Shown in pieces: positions 36,109-46,350 of a stretch of DNA of 64,000 nt (positions are counted from its first letter, which is position 1; every line of letters begins with the position of its first letter). Both the position numbers and the translations under genes were made by a program. The stretch spans positions 186,001 through 250,000 of the forward strand of contig NZ_JAFCKP010000005.1 of the NCBI RefSeq assembly GCF_018130245.1, given 5' to 3'. This DNA is from Bradyrhizobium sp. SZCCT0231. GTDB taxonomy: Bacteria > Pseudomonadota > Alphaproteobacteria > Rhizobiales > Xanthobacteraceae. The notes beneath the pieces were generated by a model. That model saw only the letters and a program-made list of their open reading frames with translations. It was not told where the DNA came from and did not search any database.

Positions 36109-38340
36109 CTACGCCACCTCCGAGGCGGCGGCACAATGATCGCGCCAGAACCGACGATAGGCCGCCTCGACCTCGCGCGTGTAGATCTCGACGTTGCCGG
36201 CGGGCGAGGCTGCGATCTGGGCCGGCAATTCTGCGCGCAGCTTCGCCAGATGGGCCGGCTGCGCCGCATATTTGCACGCGATCGCGGCATAGCCCTCGTC
36301 ATCCTCGGCAACCCAGTCGCCGAGACCGACGGCCGCAACGATGGAGCCGCCGGCGCGCGATGAGGCGCCGTTGCCGAGCTTGGCGACCACGGGAACGCCG
36401 GCATAGAGAGACTCCCAGGTGCTGATGCCGCCATTTTGCGGGAAGGTATCGAGCGAAATGTCGACATTCGCGAAGGCCCGCAGATGCTCGGCGCGCGGGG
36501 TCGAGCCCATGCAGATCACGTTCTCCTCGGCAATGCCCTGTGCCACGAACCGCGCGACCAGACGGTCACGCAGCAAGGGATCGTCGAGCAGCCCGTTCTT
36601 GATGATGATCTTCGATCCGCTCACGGCGCGCATCACGTTCGACCACACCCTGATGGCCTCGTCCGATATCTTGAAGATGCGGTTGAACACGCCGAAAGTC
36701 ACGTAACCGTTGCGGAGCATGGGAAGCTCGGAAGGCGGCACATCCAGGATGGGATCGATCGTGATCAGGCAGGGCAGATCATAGACCTTTTCGGCCAGCA
36801 GATGCCGCGCCGATTGCGGAATGAAGATCGGGTCGGCGAGCACATGGTCCATGGTCCGAAGCCCCGTCCCCGTGGCGTGCCCGAAGCCCGTGACCTGGAT
36901 GGGGGCCGGCTTGCGGGCGAAGACATGAAGCCTGCTGCCGGTGGTATGCCCGGACACATCGATCAGAATATCGATCCCATCGGCCTGGATGCGGTCGGCC
37001 AGTTCGTCGTCCGAAAGCTGCGCGGCATCGACCCAGACGTCCGCGAGCGGCTTGAATCTCTCCGTCATCTCATCCTGCAGCGGCCAGCAGGAATAGCAGA
37101 CGATCTTGAACCTGGCGTGATCGTGATGGCGCAGCACCGGCAACAGAGAGTAGGCAGCCGAGTGATTCCTGAATTCGGACGCGACGTATCCGATCACGAT
37201 CCGCCGGTCCGGATCGAGCTTGCGCGGCAACAGCGTCCTTTGCGGAAGCTTGGCGCCGATCGCATCCCACCAATATTTTCGCGCCGCCTGCTGGGCTGCG
37301 AAATCCGCCTCCGGCAGATAATCCAGCACGAAAATCTTGTATCCGATGGCCTCCGGAAAGTCCGGCGCGATCTCCAGCGCCGCGTCGAGATGCTCGAGCG
37401 CCGTCGCGATGTCTCCCTGGTTCACATGGCAAGCCGCCAGCAGCGCCAATCCCATCTCGGATCGCGGATTGACCTCGAGCAGCGTCTTGACGCCCACCAT
37501 CGCCCGCGCCGTGTTTCCCGCGAGAATGTCGATCTGCGCCCTCCAGCACAGTGCGAGCTCGAGCCGTGGCGATTGCGCCAGCGCCGCATCGAGGTCCGCG
37601 GCCGCCTGCTCCAGCCGGGACAGGCTTAGATTGAGCCGTCCGCGCTGCAGCAGAATCCTGGGTGAACCCGGCTTGATCGCGAGCGCTGCGTCGAGGGCCG
37701 CAGTCGCTTCCGCGAAGTGCCGGAGCTCGAGGCTGACCATGCCCTTGCCGGCGATCGCCTCGGCGTGAAATGGCTGAAATGACAGGGCGCGGTCGAAGCT
37801 CGCTTCGGCGCGCTCGAACTGGCCCGTCATCAATTCCGCCATGCCGCGGTTGCAAAACGCATCGGCATAGTCCGGCTTCAGCCTGATCGCGCGTTCGTGC
37901 AGCCCGATCGCCTCTTTGCCGAGGCCGATGTGCAGCAGCGTATTGCCGAGATTGGTCAGGGTGATCGGACAATTCGGCTTCAGCGCAATGGCCTTCTCCT
38001 GGCATGCGCGGGCGTCCCTATATTTATCGAGCGCGAAATAGACAGCCCCGAGATTGCCATGCGCATCGGGCGAACGCGGATCGAGAGCGGTCGCACGCTC
38101 GAGCAGGAATTCCGCCTCGTCGAGCCGTCCGCCGTCAAACGCGCGCAGGCCGAGCAGATGCGTGGCGTGGAAATGATCCGGAACCTCCTTCAAGATCTCG
38201 CGGCAGAGTGTCTCGGCCTCGGCAAGCCTGCCCTGCCCGAGTGCCTCGATCGCGAAGGCCATGACGGCGTCCGCCTGCTTCTTCAGCTTCTTTTCCAGTC
38301 GCGCATTCTGGTATGCGCGCGCGCCGGCACTGCTCTGCAA
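36109..38340 (-). CDS. TPR / O-GlcNAc transferase-like protein, copy 3
   Basis: First-transcribed member of the triplet, 743 aa. TPRs span about 30-320, the GT41 domain about 375-735. Active-site positions are kept: EFRNHSAAY, GHTTGSRLHVFARKPAPIQ, FNRIFKISDEA and DISLDTFPQNGG. The start is TTG at 38340 with CCGGAGAGAGACC before it, matching the other copies. The N-terminus differs slightly (MQSSAGARAYQNARLEKKLKK). It follows aapP by 98 bp on the same strand, so low-level read-through from the aap operon is possible. The divergence among copies, mostly in the TPRs, suggests different acceptor proteins. Confidence 0.9.
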   Translation of the reverse strand: MQSSAGARAYQNARLEKKLKKQADAVMAFAIEALGQGRLAEAETLCREILKEVPDHFHATHLLGLRAFDGGRLDEAEFLLERATALDPRSPDAHGNLGAVYFALDKYRDARACQEKAIALKPNCPITLTNLGNTLLHIGLGKEAIGLHERAIRLKPDYADAFCNRGMAELMTGQFERAEASFDRALSFQPFHAEAIAGKGMVSLELRHFAEATAALDAALAIKPGSPRILLQRGRLNLSLSRLEQAAADLDAALAQSPRLELALCWRAQIDILAGNTARAMVGVKTLLEVNPRSEMGLALLAACHVNQGDIATALEHLDAALEIAPDFPEAIGYKIFVLDYLPEADFAAQQAARKYWWDAIGAKLPQRTLLPRKLDPDRRIVIGYVASEFRNHSAAYSLLPVLRHHDHARFKIVCYSCWPLQDEMTERFKPLADVWVDAAQLSDDELADRIQADGIDILIDVSGHTTGSRLHVFARKPAPIQVTGFGHATGTGLRTMDHVLADPIFIPQSARHLLAEKVYDLPCLITIDPILDVPPSELPMLRNGYVTFGVFNRIFKISDEAIRVWSNVMRAVSGSKIIIKNGLLDDPLLRDRLVARFVAQGIAEENVICMGSTPRAEHLRAFANVDISLDTFPQNGGISTWESLYAGVPVVAKLGNGASSRAGGSIVAAVGLGDWVAEDDEGYAAIACKYAAQPAHLAKLRAELPAQIAASPAGNVEIYTREVEAAYRRFWRDHCAAASEVA

Positions 38341-38438
38341 GGTCTCTCTCCGGAGGATGGTCCGAAAAGAGACGAGCTGATTCGGATGGTGCCAAGCTTG
38401 CGGTCAGCCAGACCGCGAGGCCAGCTGGTTGCGGCGGC

Positions 38439-39176
38439 TCACCGCAGAATCTGGCTCAGGAACAGCTTGGTGCGGGCGTGCTGCGGGGCGGCGAAGAACT
38501 CCTTCGGCGTGTTGGCCTCGATGATCTGGCCGGCGTCCATGAACACGACGCGGTTGGCGACCTCGCGGGCAAAGCCCATCTCGTGGGTGACGACCAGCAT
38601 GGTCATGCCCTCCTCGGCGAGGTCGACCATGGTGTCGAGCACCTCCTTGACCATCTCGGGGTCGAGTGCCGAGGTCGGTTCGTCGAACAGCATGACCTTC
38701 GGGTTCATGGTCAGGGCCCGCGCGATCGCGACGCGCTGCTGCTGGCCGCCGGACATCTGCCCCGGAAACTTGTTGGCCTGGTGCGGGATCTTGACCCGCT
38801 CCAGGAACTTCATCGCGGTCGCCTCGGCATCCCTCTTGGGAATGTTGCGGACCCAGATCGGCGCCAACGTGCAATTGTCGAGCACGGTCAGATGCGGGAA
38901 CAGGTTGAAGCTCTGGAACACCATGCCGACTTCGCGGCGGACCGCGTCGATGTGCTTGAGGTTGGGACCGAGCTCGATGCCGTCGACGACGATCTCGCCC
39001 TCCTGGAATTCCTCCAGCGCATTGATGCAGCGGATCAAGGTCGACTTGCCGGAGCCCGAGGGTCCGCAGATCACGATGCGCTCGCCCTTCCGGACCTCGA
39101 GGTCGATATCGCGCAGGACGTGGAATTCGCCATACCATTTGTTCAGGCCGGAAATCTTGACGATGGGGTCGGACAT
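38439..39176 (-). CDS. aapP: General L-amino acid ABC transporter, ATP-binding protein
   Basis: ATPase of the Aap general amino acid importer, 245 aa from the ATG at 39176 ([20 protein letters not shown]); codons upstream are read-through. Walker A is GPSGSGKST, the signature [15 protein letters not shown], Walker [16 protein letters not shown], and the switch histidine lies in [12 protein letters not shown]. It lies 11 bp after aapM and closes the aapJQMP operon. In rhizobia this transporter handles uptake and efflux of many amino acids and matters in nodules. Confidence 0.95.
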   Translation of the reverse strand: MSDPIVKISGLNKWYGEFHVLRDIDLEVRKGERIVICGPSGSGKSTLIRCINALEEFQEGEIVVDGIELGPNLKHIDAVRREVGMVFQSFNLFPHLTVLDNCTLAPIWVRNIPKRDAEATAMKFLERVKIPHQANKFPGQMSGGQQQRVAIARALTMNPKVMLFDEPTSALDPEMVKEVLDTMVDLAEEGMTMLVVTHEMGFAREVANRVVFMDAGQIIEANTPKEFFAAPQHARTKLFLSQILR

Positions 39177-39187
39177 GGTGGCCTCGA

Positions 39188-40708
39188 TCAGTTGCGGCGG
39201 TGGGCGTTGAGGCGGTGCTCGACGAACAGCGAGTAGCGCGACATTCCAAAGCAGAACATGAAGTAGATGATCCCGGCGAAGGCGAATCCGGTGAACGCGG
39301 TCGACGGCGTCGACCATTTCGGATCCGAGAACGAGGCGCGAAGCGAGCCCAAGAGGTCGAACAGCGCCACGATCGAAACCAGCGAGGTGTCCTTGAACAG
39401 CGAGATGAAGCTGTTGACGAGGTTCGGAATGACGTGACGCAGCGCCTGCGGCAGCACGATCAGCGAGGTCGTCTTCCACCAGGACAGTCCGAGGGCGGCC
39501 GCCGCCTCGCTTTGCCCGCGCGGGATCGCAGCGAGCCCACCGCGGACGTTCTCGGCCTGATAGGCGCCGGTGAACAGCGCGATACCGATCAGCGCGCGGA
39601 CCAGACCATCGACGCTGAAATTGCCGGGCAGGAACAGGGGCAGCATATAGGTTGCGAAGAACAGCACGGTGATCAGCGGCACGCCGCGCCAGAACTCGAT
39701 GAAGGCGATCGAGAATATCCGGATCAAGGGAATGGTGGAGCGACGGCCGAGCGCCAGCGCGATGCCGATCGGCAGCGAAGTGACGATGCCGGTGACGGAG
39801 ACCACCAGCGTCACCAGAAGGCCACCCCACAGATTCGTCGTCACGACCGGCAATCCGCCGTGGTCAAGATCCATCAGCTTGATGACGATGGCGATGCCAA
39901 TGAAGGTGGCGATGCTGGATGCCAGAGCCCGCCCGCCGGTGCGAACGCCGCCGCCAAGGACGAAGGCGACCAGGCAGACAATCGCGGCCGTGATGGCGAA
40001 ATCGGCCCAGACCGGCTGCCCCGTGCCCTGAATATAATCGCGCAGCCAGGTGAGCGGAAAGATCAGCCAGTGGATCGCTGTGCCGAGCAGGACGATGAGG
40101 CTCCCGACGATCCAGAGCAGCGGTGCGATCGCTGAGGTCTCGCTCGAGGTGAGCAGCGCCTGTCCGGCGCCGACGATGCTCTCGTCGAACAGTTGCAGCA
40201 GGCCGGCCGTCCAGCTGAGCCCGAAGCCCTTGATGCCGCCGCCGTGCAGCAGGAAGAATGCGACCACCGGAAAGGCGGCGAAGAACAGGCCGGCATTCAG
40301 GCTCTTCGCCGGCAGCCGCGGAACGAGCAGCGGCAACAGCAGGACGGCTGCGAGCAACAGCGTCAGATTCACCCGCCAGCGTTCGGCCTCGGGATAGAAG
40401 CCGTAGATCAGTTGCGGGAGCTTCGCCTGGATGTAGGGCCAGCAGGCGCCGACCGCAAAGCCGGCGTTCTCGGCGATGCACGCGGTGCGGTCCTTACCGC
40501 TCCAGACCGCGTCGACCATCAGGAACTTGACGGAGGGAACGATGGTGAACCAGAGCAGCAAGGCGCCCAGGATCGTCAGCAGGATGTTCGTCGGCGAGTT
40601 GAACAGGCGCGTGCGCATCAGGCCGATGAAGCCCGTGGTCTTCACCGGCGCGGGACGCTCGGCGAGCAGGTCCCGGCGGACGAAGCTGGACGAGAAGGCA
40701 TCGCTCAT
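39188..40708 (-). CDS. aapM: General L-amino acid ABC transporter permease AapM
   Basis: Inner-membrane permease, 506 aa from [12 protein letters not shown]. It pairs with AapQ to form the channel. The C-terminal BPD_transp_1 domain (about residues 300-495) has the EAA-type loop [20 protein letters not shown]. Between the first membrane segment (about 45-65) and this domain is an extra region of about 200 residues with several added hydrophobic stretches ([36 protein letters not shown]), so the protein is about 120 aa longer than the Rhizobium leguminosarum AapM of 384 aa as I recall it. Its ATG overlaps the aapQ stop by four bases (ATGA). Confidence 0.93.
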   Translation of the reverse strand: MSDAFSSSFVRRDLLAERPAPVKTTGFIGLMRTRLFNSPTNILLTILGALLLWFTIVPSVKFLMVDAVWSGKDRTACIAENAGFAVGACWPYIQAKLPQLIYGFYPEAERWRVNLTLLLAAVLLLPLLVPRLPAKSLNAGLFFAAFPVVAFFLLHGGGIKGFGLSWTAGLLQLFDESIVGAGQALLTSSETSAIAPLLWIVGSLIVLLGTAIHWLIFPLTWLRDYIQGTGQPVWADFAITAAIVCLVAFVLGGGVRTGGRALASSIATFIGIAIVIKLMDLDHGGLPVVTTNLWGGLLVTLVVSVTGIVTSLPIGIALALGRRSTIPLIRIFSIAFIEFWRGVPLITVLFFATYMLPLFLPGNFSVDGLVRALIGIALFTGAYQAENVRGGLAAIPRGQSEAAAALGLSWWKTTSLIVLPQALRHVIPNLVNSFISLFKDTSLVSIVALFDLLGSLRASFSDPKWSTPSTAFTGFAFAGIIYFMFCFGMSRYSLFVEHRLNAHRRN

Positions 40709-41910
40709 GCGCCCAGACTCCGGCTGACGCGCCAACCGTAAACGCTCATGACGGCGCTGGTGAGGAGCGAGATCAGGAGATAGATGCCCATCGTCATGGC
40801 GATGATCTCGATCGCCTGCCCGGTCTGGCTCAGCGACGTTCCGGCGAACACCGACACCAGGTCAGGATAGCCGATCGCGACCGCCAGCGACGAGTTCTTG
40901 GTGAGATTGAGGTACTGGTTGGTCAGCGGCGGCACGATCACGCGCATGGCCTGCGGCACGACGATCAGGCGGAGCGTGGCGCCGCGGCTGAGACCGAGCG
41001 AGGATCCCGCCTCCATCTGCCCCTTGTGAACGGACAGGATGCCGGCGCGCACGATCTCGGCAATGAAGGCGGCGGTATAGGTCGACAGCGCCACCGTCAG
41101 CGCCACGAATTCCGGAATGATCCGCGAGCCGCCGGCGAAGTTGAAGCCCCTGAGCTGCGGCAGCTCGAAGGTGAAGGGCAGACCGAACACCAGCACGGTG
41201 GCGAGCGGCAATCCGAGCAGCAGCCCCAGCACGTAGGGCCAGATCCGGATCATTCGCCCTTCCTGAAACAGCGCGCGCCGCGCATGGAAGCGCAGCGCCA
41301 GCGAGGCGACGACGCCGAGCGCCAGCATCGCCAGGAACGGCTCAAGGCCGCTCTGGCCGATCGGACTGGGAACGACGAGGCCGCGATTGCTGAGAAAGGC
41401 AATGCCGAGCAGCGAAATGCTCTGCCGCGGATTGGGCAAGGCGGCGAGCACCGCGAGGTACCAGAACAGGATCTGGAACAGCACCGGCAGGTTGCGGATG
41501 ACCTCGACATAGATCTCGCCGACGCGCGACAGCAGCCAATTGGGCGATAGCCGACACAGCGCGACGATGAAGCCGATCACGGTGGCGAAGACGATGCCCA
41601 CCACCGAGACCACGAGCGTGTTCAAGAGCCCGACCACGAACACGCGCAGGAACGTGTCCGAGCCGGTATAGGAGATCAGGGTCTGGTTGACGTCGAAGCC
41701 GGCATTGTTCCTGAGGAAGCCGAAACCGGCGGCGATGTGCTGGTTCTCGAGATTGGCGCGAGCATTGGAGACGATCTCATAGCCGATCCAGCCCAGGATC
41801 GCCGCGAAGGCAAACTGGACGGCAACGCCGTTCCAGCCTGCCTTGCCACCCAGAATGCGCCGGATCTTCAGCGCGATCTGGGGCGGCGGTTTTCGGGCCT
41901 CGGTGCTCAT
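40705..41910 (-). CDS. aapQ: General L-amino acid ABC transporter permease AapQ
   Basis: Inner-membrane permease of 401 aa, the usual AapQ length. Features: an N-terminal membrane segment (about 28-48), a conserved periplasmic part with GFGFLRNNAGFDVNQTLISY, and the channel domain with the EAA loop EAGSSLGLSRGATLRLIVVP. NQTLISY is typical of this permease class. It begins 25 bp after the aapJ stop and overlaps aapM by four bases, so all four aap genes form one transcript. Confidence 0.95.
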   Translation of the reverse strand: MSTEARKPPPQIALKIRRILGGKAGWNGVAVQFAFAAILGWIGYEIVSNARANLENQHIAAGFGFLRNNAGFDVNQTLISYTGSDTFLRVFVVGLLNTLVVSVVGIVFATVIGFIVALCRLSPNWLLSRVGEIYVEVIRNLPVLFQILFWYLAVLAALPNPRQSISLLGIAFLSNRGLVVPSPIGQSGLEPFLAMLALGVVASLALRFHARRALFQEGRMIRIWPYVLGLLLGLPLATVLVFGLPFTFELPQLRGFNFAGGSRIIPEFVALTVALSTYTAAFIAEIVRAGILSVHKGQMEAGSSLGLSRGATLRLIVVPQAMRVIVPPLTNQYLNLTKNSSLAVAIGYPDLVSVFAGTSLSQTGQAIEIIAMTMGIYLLISLLTSAVMSVYGWRVSRSLGA

Positions 41911-41935
41911 GCCGCTGCCGGCCGATCAGGGCTGA

Positions 41936-42952
41936 TCAGCGGATCGGCGGCGCGTACTGAAGACCGCCCTTGTTCCAGAGATTGTTGAGACCGCGATTGA
42001 TGGCGAGCGGCGAGCCCGCGCCGACGTTGCGATCGAACACCTCGCCGTAATTGCCGACGGTCTTCACGATCCGCACCACCCAATCCTTGGTCAGGCCGAG
42101 CTGTTCGCCGAAATTGCCGTCGCTGCCGAGCACGCGCTTCAGCTCCGGATTTTCCAGTTTCGCCTTCTCGTCGACGTTCTTCGAGGTCACGCCGAGCTCT
42201 TCAGCGGTGACCATCGCAAACAGCGTCCATTTCACGATGTCGAACCACTGGTCGTCGCCGTGGCGCACCATCGGGCCGAGCGGCTCCTTCGAGATGATCT
42301 CCGGGAGCACCATGTGGTCGTTGGGATTGGCGAGCTTGAGGCGATTGGCGTACAGGCCCGACTGGTCGGTGGTGAAGACGTCGCAGCGCCCGGCTTCGTA
42401 GGCCTTGACGGTTTCGTCGTTGGTGGCGAACGCGATCACCTCGTACTTCATGTTGTTGGCCTTGAAGTAGTCGGCGAGATTCTGCTCGGTGGTGGTGCCG
42501 GTCTGCACGCAGACCGATGCGCTGTTGAGCTCGAGCGCCGAATTCACCTTGAGCGACTTCTTCACCATGAAGCCCTGCCCGTCATAATAGGTCACGCCGG
42601 TGAAATTGGCGCCGAGCGAGGTGTCGCGCGAGATGGTCCAGGTGGTGTTGCGCGAGAGCACGTCGATCTCGCCGGATTGCAGCGCCGTGAAGCGGTCCTT
42701 GGCGGACAGCGGCACGAACTTGATCTTGGTCGGATCGTTGAAGATCGCGCCGGCAATGGCGCGGCAGACGTCGACGTCGATGCCGGTCCAATTGCCCTTG
42801 TCGTCGGGCGATGAGAAGCCCGGCAAGCCCTGGCTGACGCCGCAGGACAGCATGCCCCGGTCCTTGACGGTCTTGAGCGTTTGCGCATCGGCGGCTTGGG
42901 CGGAGAGGCCGGCAGCGAGAGCGAGGGTGAGAGCCAGGGTTACGCGTTTCAT
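41936..42952 (-). CDS. aapJ: General L-amino acid-binding periplasmic protein AapJ
   Basis: Periplasmic binding protein of the Aap system, 338 aa. The ATG at 42952 opens a classical signal peptide (MKRVTLALTLALAAGLSAQA, cleavage near ADA). The mature part begins TLKTVKDRGMLSCGVSQGLP and shows GIDVDVCRAIAGAIF and EIDVLSRNTTWTISRDTSL, hallmark AapJ/BztA segments. It is first in the operon aapJQMP and divergent from metC, the arrangement I recall from Rhizobium. A longer reading upstream to 43192 is not supported by a ribosome binding site. Confidence 0.95.
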   Translation of the reverse strand: MKRVTLALTLALAAGLSAQAADAQTLKTVKDRGMLSCGVSQGLPGFSSPDDKGNWTGIDVDVCRAIAGAIFNDPTKIKFVPLSAKDRFTALQSGEIDVLSRNTTWTISRDTSLGANFTGVTYYDGQGFMVKKSLKVNSALELNSASVCVQTGTTTEQNLADYFKANNMKYEVIAFATNDETVKAYEAGRCDVFTTDQSGLYANRLKLANPNDHMVLPEIISKEPLGPMVRHGDDQWFDIVKWTLFAMVTAEELGVTSKNVDEKAKLENPELKRVLGSDGNFGEQLGLTKDWVVRIVKTVGNYGEVFDRNVGAGSPLAINRGLNNLWNKGGLQYAPPIR

Positions 42953-43332
42953 GGGCTTGGGGCCTTTCAAGGTCGTCTCAAAGGTCAGGAATGTTGTCTC
43001 AGGATCGTCTCTGCCAGGGGGAGCCCTGCAAGAGTCATGCTGGAAAACCTTGCCGAACACTCGCCGATCTCGGGAGGCCATACCTTCACCCCGCCGCTGG
43101 CGCCCGCCATTTTTGGCTGTGGCGCAAGGTCCGGTCAGACGATGGATCGAAGGTCGCGGCAGGCCCCTCAACATGCGGCGACTGAATAGCACCTGCGCAT
43201 CACAGAACGACTGGCCTGCCGGGTCAAGGGGTTGACGGGACTCTTCTGTGTTCTGTTATTAACGACAGCGGCCTTTCGGCCGGCCCGCGGGCGCGATGCG
43301 TCCGGTGGAAACGCGGTTTTGAAAGCAGACGC
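42953..43332. other. Divergent promoter region aapJ / metC
   Basis: 380 bp with no gene on either strand. An AT-rich patch near 43248-43270 (TTCTGTGTTCTGTTATTAAC) is the best place for the metC promoter. The aapJ promoter must lie in 42953-43150; in rhizobia it responds to nitrogen control, but I see no unambiguous NtrC or sigma-54 site. Confidence 0.5.
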
Positions 43333-44517
43333 ATGGATTCCTCGCCCCCCCAAGAGCAGCACGCCGAGACCCGGCTGGTCACCTCCGGCCGCGACACCAA
43401 GGCGCAGAAGGGGTTCGTCAATCCGCCGGTGTTCCACGGCTCGACCGTGCTCTATCCGACCGCCGAGGACCTGCACGCCCATCGCGGCGAGTTCACCTAT
43501 GGCCGCCACGGCACCCCGACGACCCGGGCTTTCCAGGATACAATGATGGCGCTGGAGGGGCCGCAATGCGCCGGCGTCGGCATCGTGCCGTCGGGGCTCT
43601 CGGCGATCTCCACCACCCTGCTCTCTGTGCTGAAGGCCGGCGACCACATTCTGGTTGTCGACAACATCTATCGGCCCTCGCGCAATTTCTGCAACGGCAT
43701 GCTGACCCGCTATGGCGTCGAGACCACCTATTTCGATCCGCTGATCGGCGCCGGCATCGACAAGCTGTTCAAGCCCAACACCCGCGCGGTGCTGGTGGAG
43801 GCCCCGGGCTCGCAGTCGTTCGAGATGCCAGATATCCGCGCCATCGCCGAGGTCGCGCATGCGCGCGGCGCGCTCGTCATCGACGACAACACCTGGGCGA
43901 CGCCGCTCTATCACCGCTCGCTGGAACAAGGTGTCGACATCAGCATGCAGGCCGCCACCAAATATATCGGCGGTCACTCCGACATCATGTTCGGCACCAT
44001 CTCGGCCAACGCCACGGCCTGGCCGATAGTTGCCGAAGGCATCCGCCTGCTCGGCGTCTGCGCCGGCCCCGACGACGTCTTCCTTGCGCTGCGCGGCCTG
44101 CGCACGCTGTCGGTGCGGCTCGCGCAGCATCATCGCTCCGGGCTCGACATGGCGCGCTGGCTGGCGGCGAGACCTGAGGTCGCGCGCGTGCTGCATCCTG
44201 GGCTCGAGACCGATCCCGGCCATGCGATCTGGAAGCGCGACTTCACCGGTGCGTCGGGCCTGTTCAGCATCGTGCTGAAGCCGGCCCCGCAGAAGGCCGT
44301 CGACACCATGCTCAACACGCTCAAACTGTTCGGCATGGGCTTTTCCTGGGGCGGCTTCGAGAGCCTTGCGATTCCCTTCGATTGCGATGCCTATCGCACC
44401 GCGACCAAATGGGCGCCCGGCGGCCCGACGCTGCGTCTCCACATCGGGCTCGAGAGCATCGACGACCTCAAGGCCGATCTCGATCGCGGCTTCGCTGCCC
44501 TCAAAGCGGCAATGTGA
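43333..44517 (+). CDS. metC: Cystathionine beta-lyase
   Basis: PLP enzyme of the Cys/Met-metabolism family (394 aa) that cleaves cystathionine to homocysteine, pyruvate and ammonia. The PLP lysine is K210 in MQAATKYIGGHSD. Other family blocks are GRHGTPTTRAFQDTMMALEG, the PLP-stacking NIYRPSR and the C-terminal SWGGFESLAIP. The SWGG-F-S segment matches beta-lyases better than gamma-synthases. It is divergent from aapJ. The ribosome binding site is modest (GAAAG). With cysK at 30 kb it gives the window two sulfur amino acid enzymes, not in one operon. Confidence 0.93.
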   Translation: MDSSPPQEQHAETRLVTSGRDTKAQKGFVNPPVFHGSTVLYPTAEDLHAHRGEFTYGRHGTPTTRAFQDTMMALEGPQCAGVGIVPSGLSAISTTLLSVLKAGDHILVVDNIYRPSRNFCNGMLTRYGVETTYFDPLIGAGIDKLFKPNTRAVLVEAPGSQSFEMPDIRAIAEVAHARGALVIDDNTWATPLYHRSLEQGVDISMQAATKYIGGHSDIMFGTISANATAWPIVAEGIRLLGVCAGPDDVFLALRGLRTLSVRLAQHHRSGLDMARWLAARPEVARVLHPGLETDPGHAIWKRDFTGASGLFSIVLKPAPQKAVDTMLNTLKLFGMGFSWGGFESLAIPFDCDAYRTATKWAPGGPTLRLHIGLESIDDLKADLDRGFAALKAAM

Positions 44518-44649
44518 GCCTGCGCACAAGGCATTGCGCCGCGGGAACGAGCAATCGGCGCAAACGTTAGGGTCGACGCGCCAACAAAGGGTTGATCCTC
44601 GAGCATTTGGCGCTAGCCTCACCAATCGACTCCAATCCGGACACGGAGC

Positions 44650-46341
44650 ATGGGAACGTTGGTTCTGCTCGATCTCATGGGCGGCGTTGCGCTGTTGTTG
44701 TGGGGCCTGCACATGGTCCACAGCGGTATCTTGCGCGCCTTCGGCCCCGACCTGCGGCGCCTGCTCGGCAAGGCGTTGAGCAACCGCGCCAGCGCCTTCG
44801 CCGCCGGGCTCTCGCTCACCGCGCTGCTCCAGAGCAGCACGGCGACGGCGCTGATCACCTCTTCGTTCGCGGCCGAGGGTCTCGTCAGCCTCGCCGCCGC
44901 GCTCGCCATCATGCTCGGGGCCAATGTCGGCACGACGCTGATCGTGCAGGTGCTGTCGTTCAACATCGCCGCCGTGGCGCCGGTGCTGTTCGTGCTCGGG
45001 CTCGTCGCCTTCCGCTCGGGACCGCGATCCCGGATCAAGGACATCGGCCGTGTCTGCATCGGCCTCGGCCTGATGCTGCTCTCGCTGCACATTCTGCTCG
45101 ACACGCTGGCGCCGGCGGAGAACGCGCCCGGCGTCCGCGTCGTGATGTCGGCCATCACAGGCGACCCGGTCTTGTGCATCGTCATCGCCGCCCTCGTTAC
45201 CTGGGCGGTGCATTCGAGCGTCGCCAGCGTGCTGCTGATCATGTCGCTGGCCTATGCGCAGTTCGTCACGCCTTACGCGGCGCTGGCGCTGGTGCTCGGG
45301 GCCAATCTCGGCAGCGCCATCAATCCCGTGTTCGAGGGCGCCAAGCGTGAGGATCCCGCGAGCTATCGCCTGCCGGTCGGCAATCTCGTCAACCGCGTGG
45401 TCGGGATTGCGCTCGTCCTGCCCTTCCTGGCCGCGATCGCCGAGCACATGCACGCCTGGCAACCCGATCTCGCCAAGATGACGGCAGCTTTCCACATCGC
45501 CTTCAATGTCGGCACGGCCGTGCTCTTCATCGGCCTGCTCGACACCATGTCGCGCCTGCTGAACCGGCTGCTGCCCGATCGTATCAAAGAGGCCGATCCC
45601 GCCCGGCCGCGCTATCTCGACGAGACCGCGCTGGAGACGCCGTCACTGGCGCTCGCCGACGCCGCCCGCGAGACCTTGCGCATGGGCGATCTCGTCGAGG
45701 TCATGCTGCGCAAGGTGATGGCCGCGATGATGACCGGCGACCGCGCGCTGGTCGACCAGGTCTCGAAGACGGACAATCTCGTTGACGGTCTCGACGAGGC
45801 CATCAAGCTCTACGTGACGAAACTGATGCGGGGCAGCCTCGACGAGAGCGAAGGACGGCGCGCGATGGAGATCATCTCCTTCGCCATCAACCTCGAGCAT
45901 ATCGGCGATATCATCGACAAGAGCCTGAGCGAGCTCGCCACCAAGAAGATCAAGCGGCGCTTCCAGTTCTCGGCGGAAGGGGCCGAGGAGCTCGCCGCTT
46001 TCCACAAGCGCACGATGGACTCGCTGCGCATCGCCTTCGGCGTCTTCATGTCGGGTGACGCCAACGAGGCGCGCAAGCTGCTGGTGGAGAAGACGGCGCT
46101 GCGCAACACCGAGCTTGCCGCGGTCGAGCGCCATCTCGACCGCCTGCGCGAGGGCCGCCCCGAAACCATCGAAACCACTTCGCTGCATCTCGACGTGCTG
46201 CGCGACCTCAGGCGCATCCACTCGCATATCTGCTCGGTCGCATATCCCGTGCTCGACGCGGCCGGCGAGCCCTACCGCAGAACCGAGGCGGATACGCCCC
46301 CCCTGCCTGCATCAGGCGCGGCGTCGGCGCTGCCGCGATAA
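44650..46341 (+). CDS. Na/Pi cotransporter family protein with PhoU-like domain
   Basis: Sodium:phosphate symporter-like membrane protein, 563 aa. It has two inverted Na_Pi_cotrans repeats, each with the QSS-type motif: LLQSSTATALITSSFA near residue 58 and VHSSVASVLLIMSLA near residue 190. A cytoplasmic PhoU-like helical domain covers about 335-540 (ALADAARETLRMGDLVEVML, AINLEHIGDIIDKSL). This is the NptA/YjbB architecture, proposed to import or export phosphate. GGAG lies only one base before the ATG, unusually close. It ends 9 bp before the convergent lipid A-domain gene. Confidence 0.92.
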   Translation: MGTLVLLDLMGGVALLLWGLHMVHSGILRAFGPDLRRLLGKALSNRASAFAAGLSLTALLQSSTATALITSSFAAEGLVSLAAALAIMLGANVGTTLIVQVLSFNIAAVAPVLFVLGLVAFRSGPRSRIKDIGRVCIGLGLMLLSLHILLDTLAPAENAPGVRVVMSAITGDPVLCIVIAALVTWAVHSSVASVLLIMSLAYAQFVTPYAALALVLGANLGSAINPVFEGAKREDPASYRLPVGNLVNRVVGIALVLPFLAAIAEHMHAWQPDLAKMTAAFHIAFNVGTAVLFIGLLDTMSRLLNRLLPDRIKEADPARPRYLDETALETPSLALADAARETLRMGDLVEVMLRKVMAAMMTGDRALVDQVSKTDNLVDGLDEAIKLYVTKLMRGSLDESEGRRAMEIISFAINLEHIGDIIDKSLSELATKKIKRRFQFSAEGAEELAAFHKRTMDSLRIAFGVFMSGDANEARKLLVEKTALRNTELAAVERHLDRLREGRPETIETTSLHLDVLRDLRRIHSHICSVAYPVLDAAGEPYRRTEADTPPLPASGAASALPR

Positions 46342-46350
46342 CATCTCGGA

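Noticed and set aside
38439-39830. A long upstream extension of aapP.
   Set aside because: The added part is the aapM gene in another frame. ABC ATPases of this class start as [11 protein letters not shown] does.
43168-45495. A minus-strand open frame of 775 codons opposite metC and the Na/Pi gene.
   Set aside because: It spans two well-supported plus-strand genes and their gap, with His/Arg/Gln-rich sequence and no domain.
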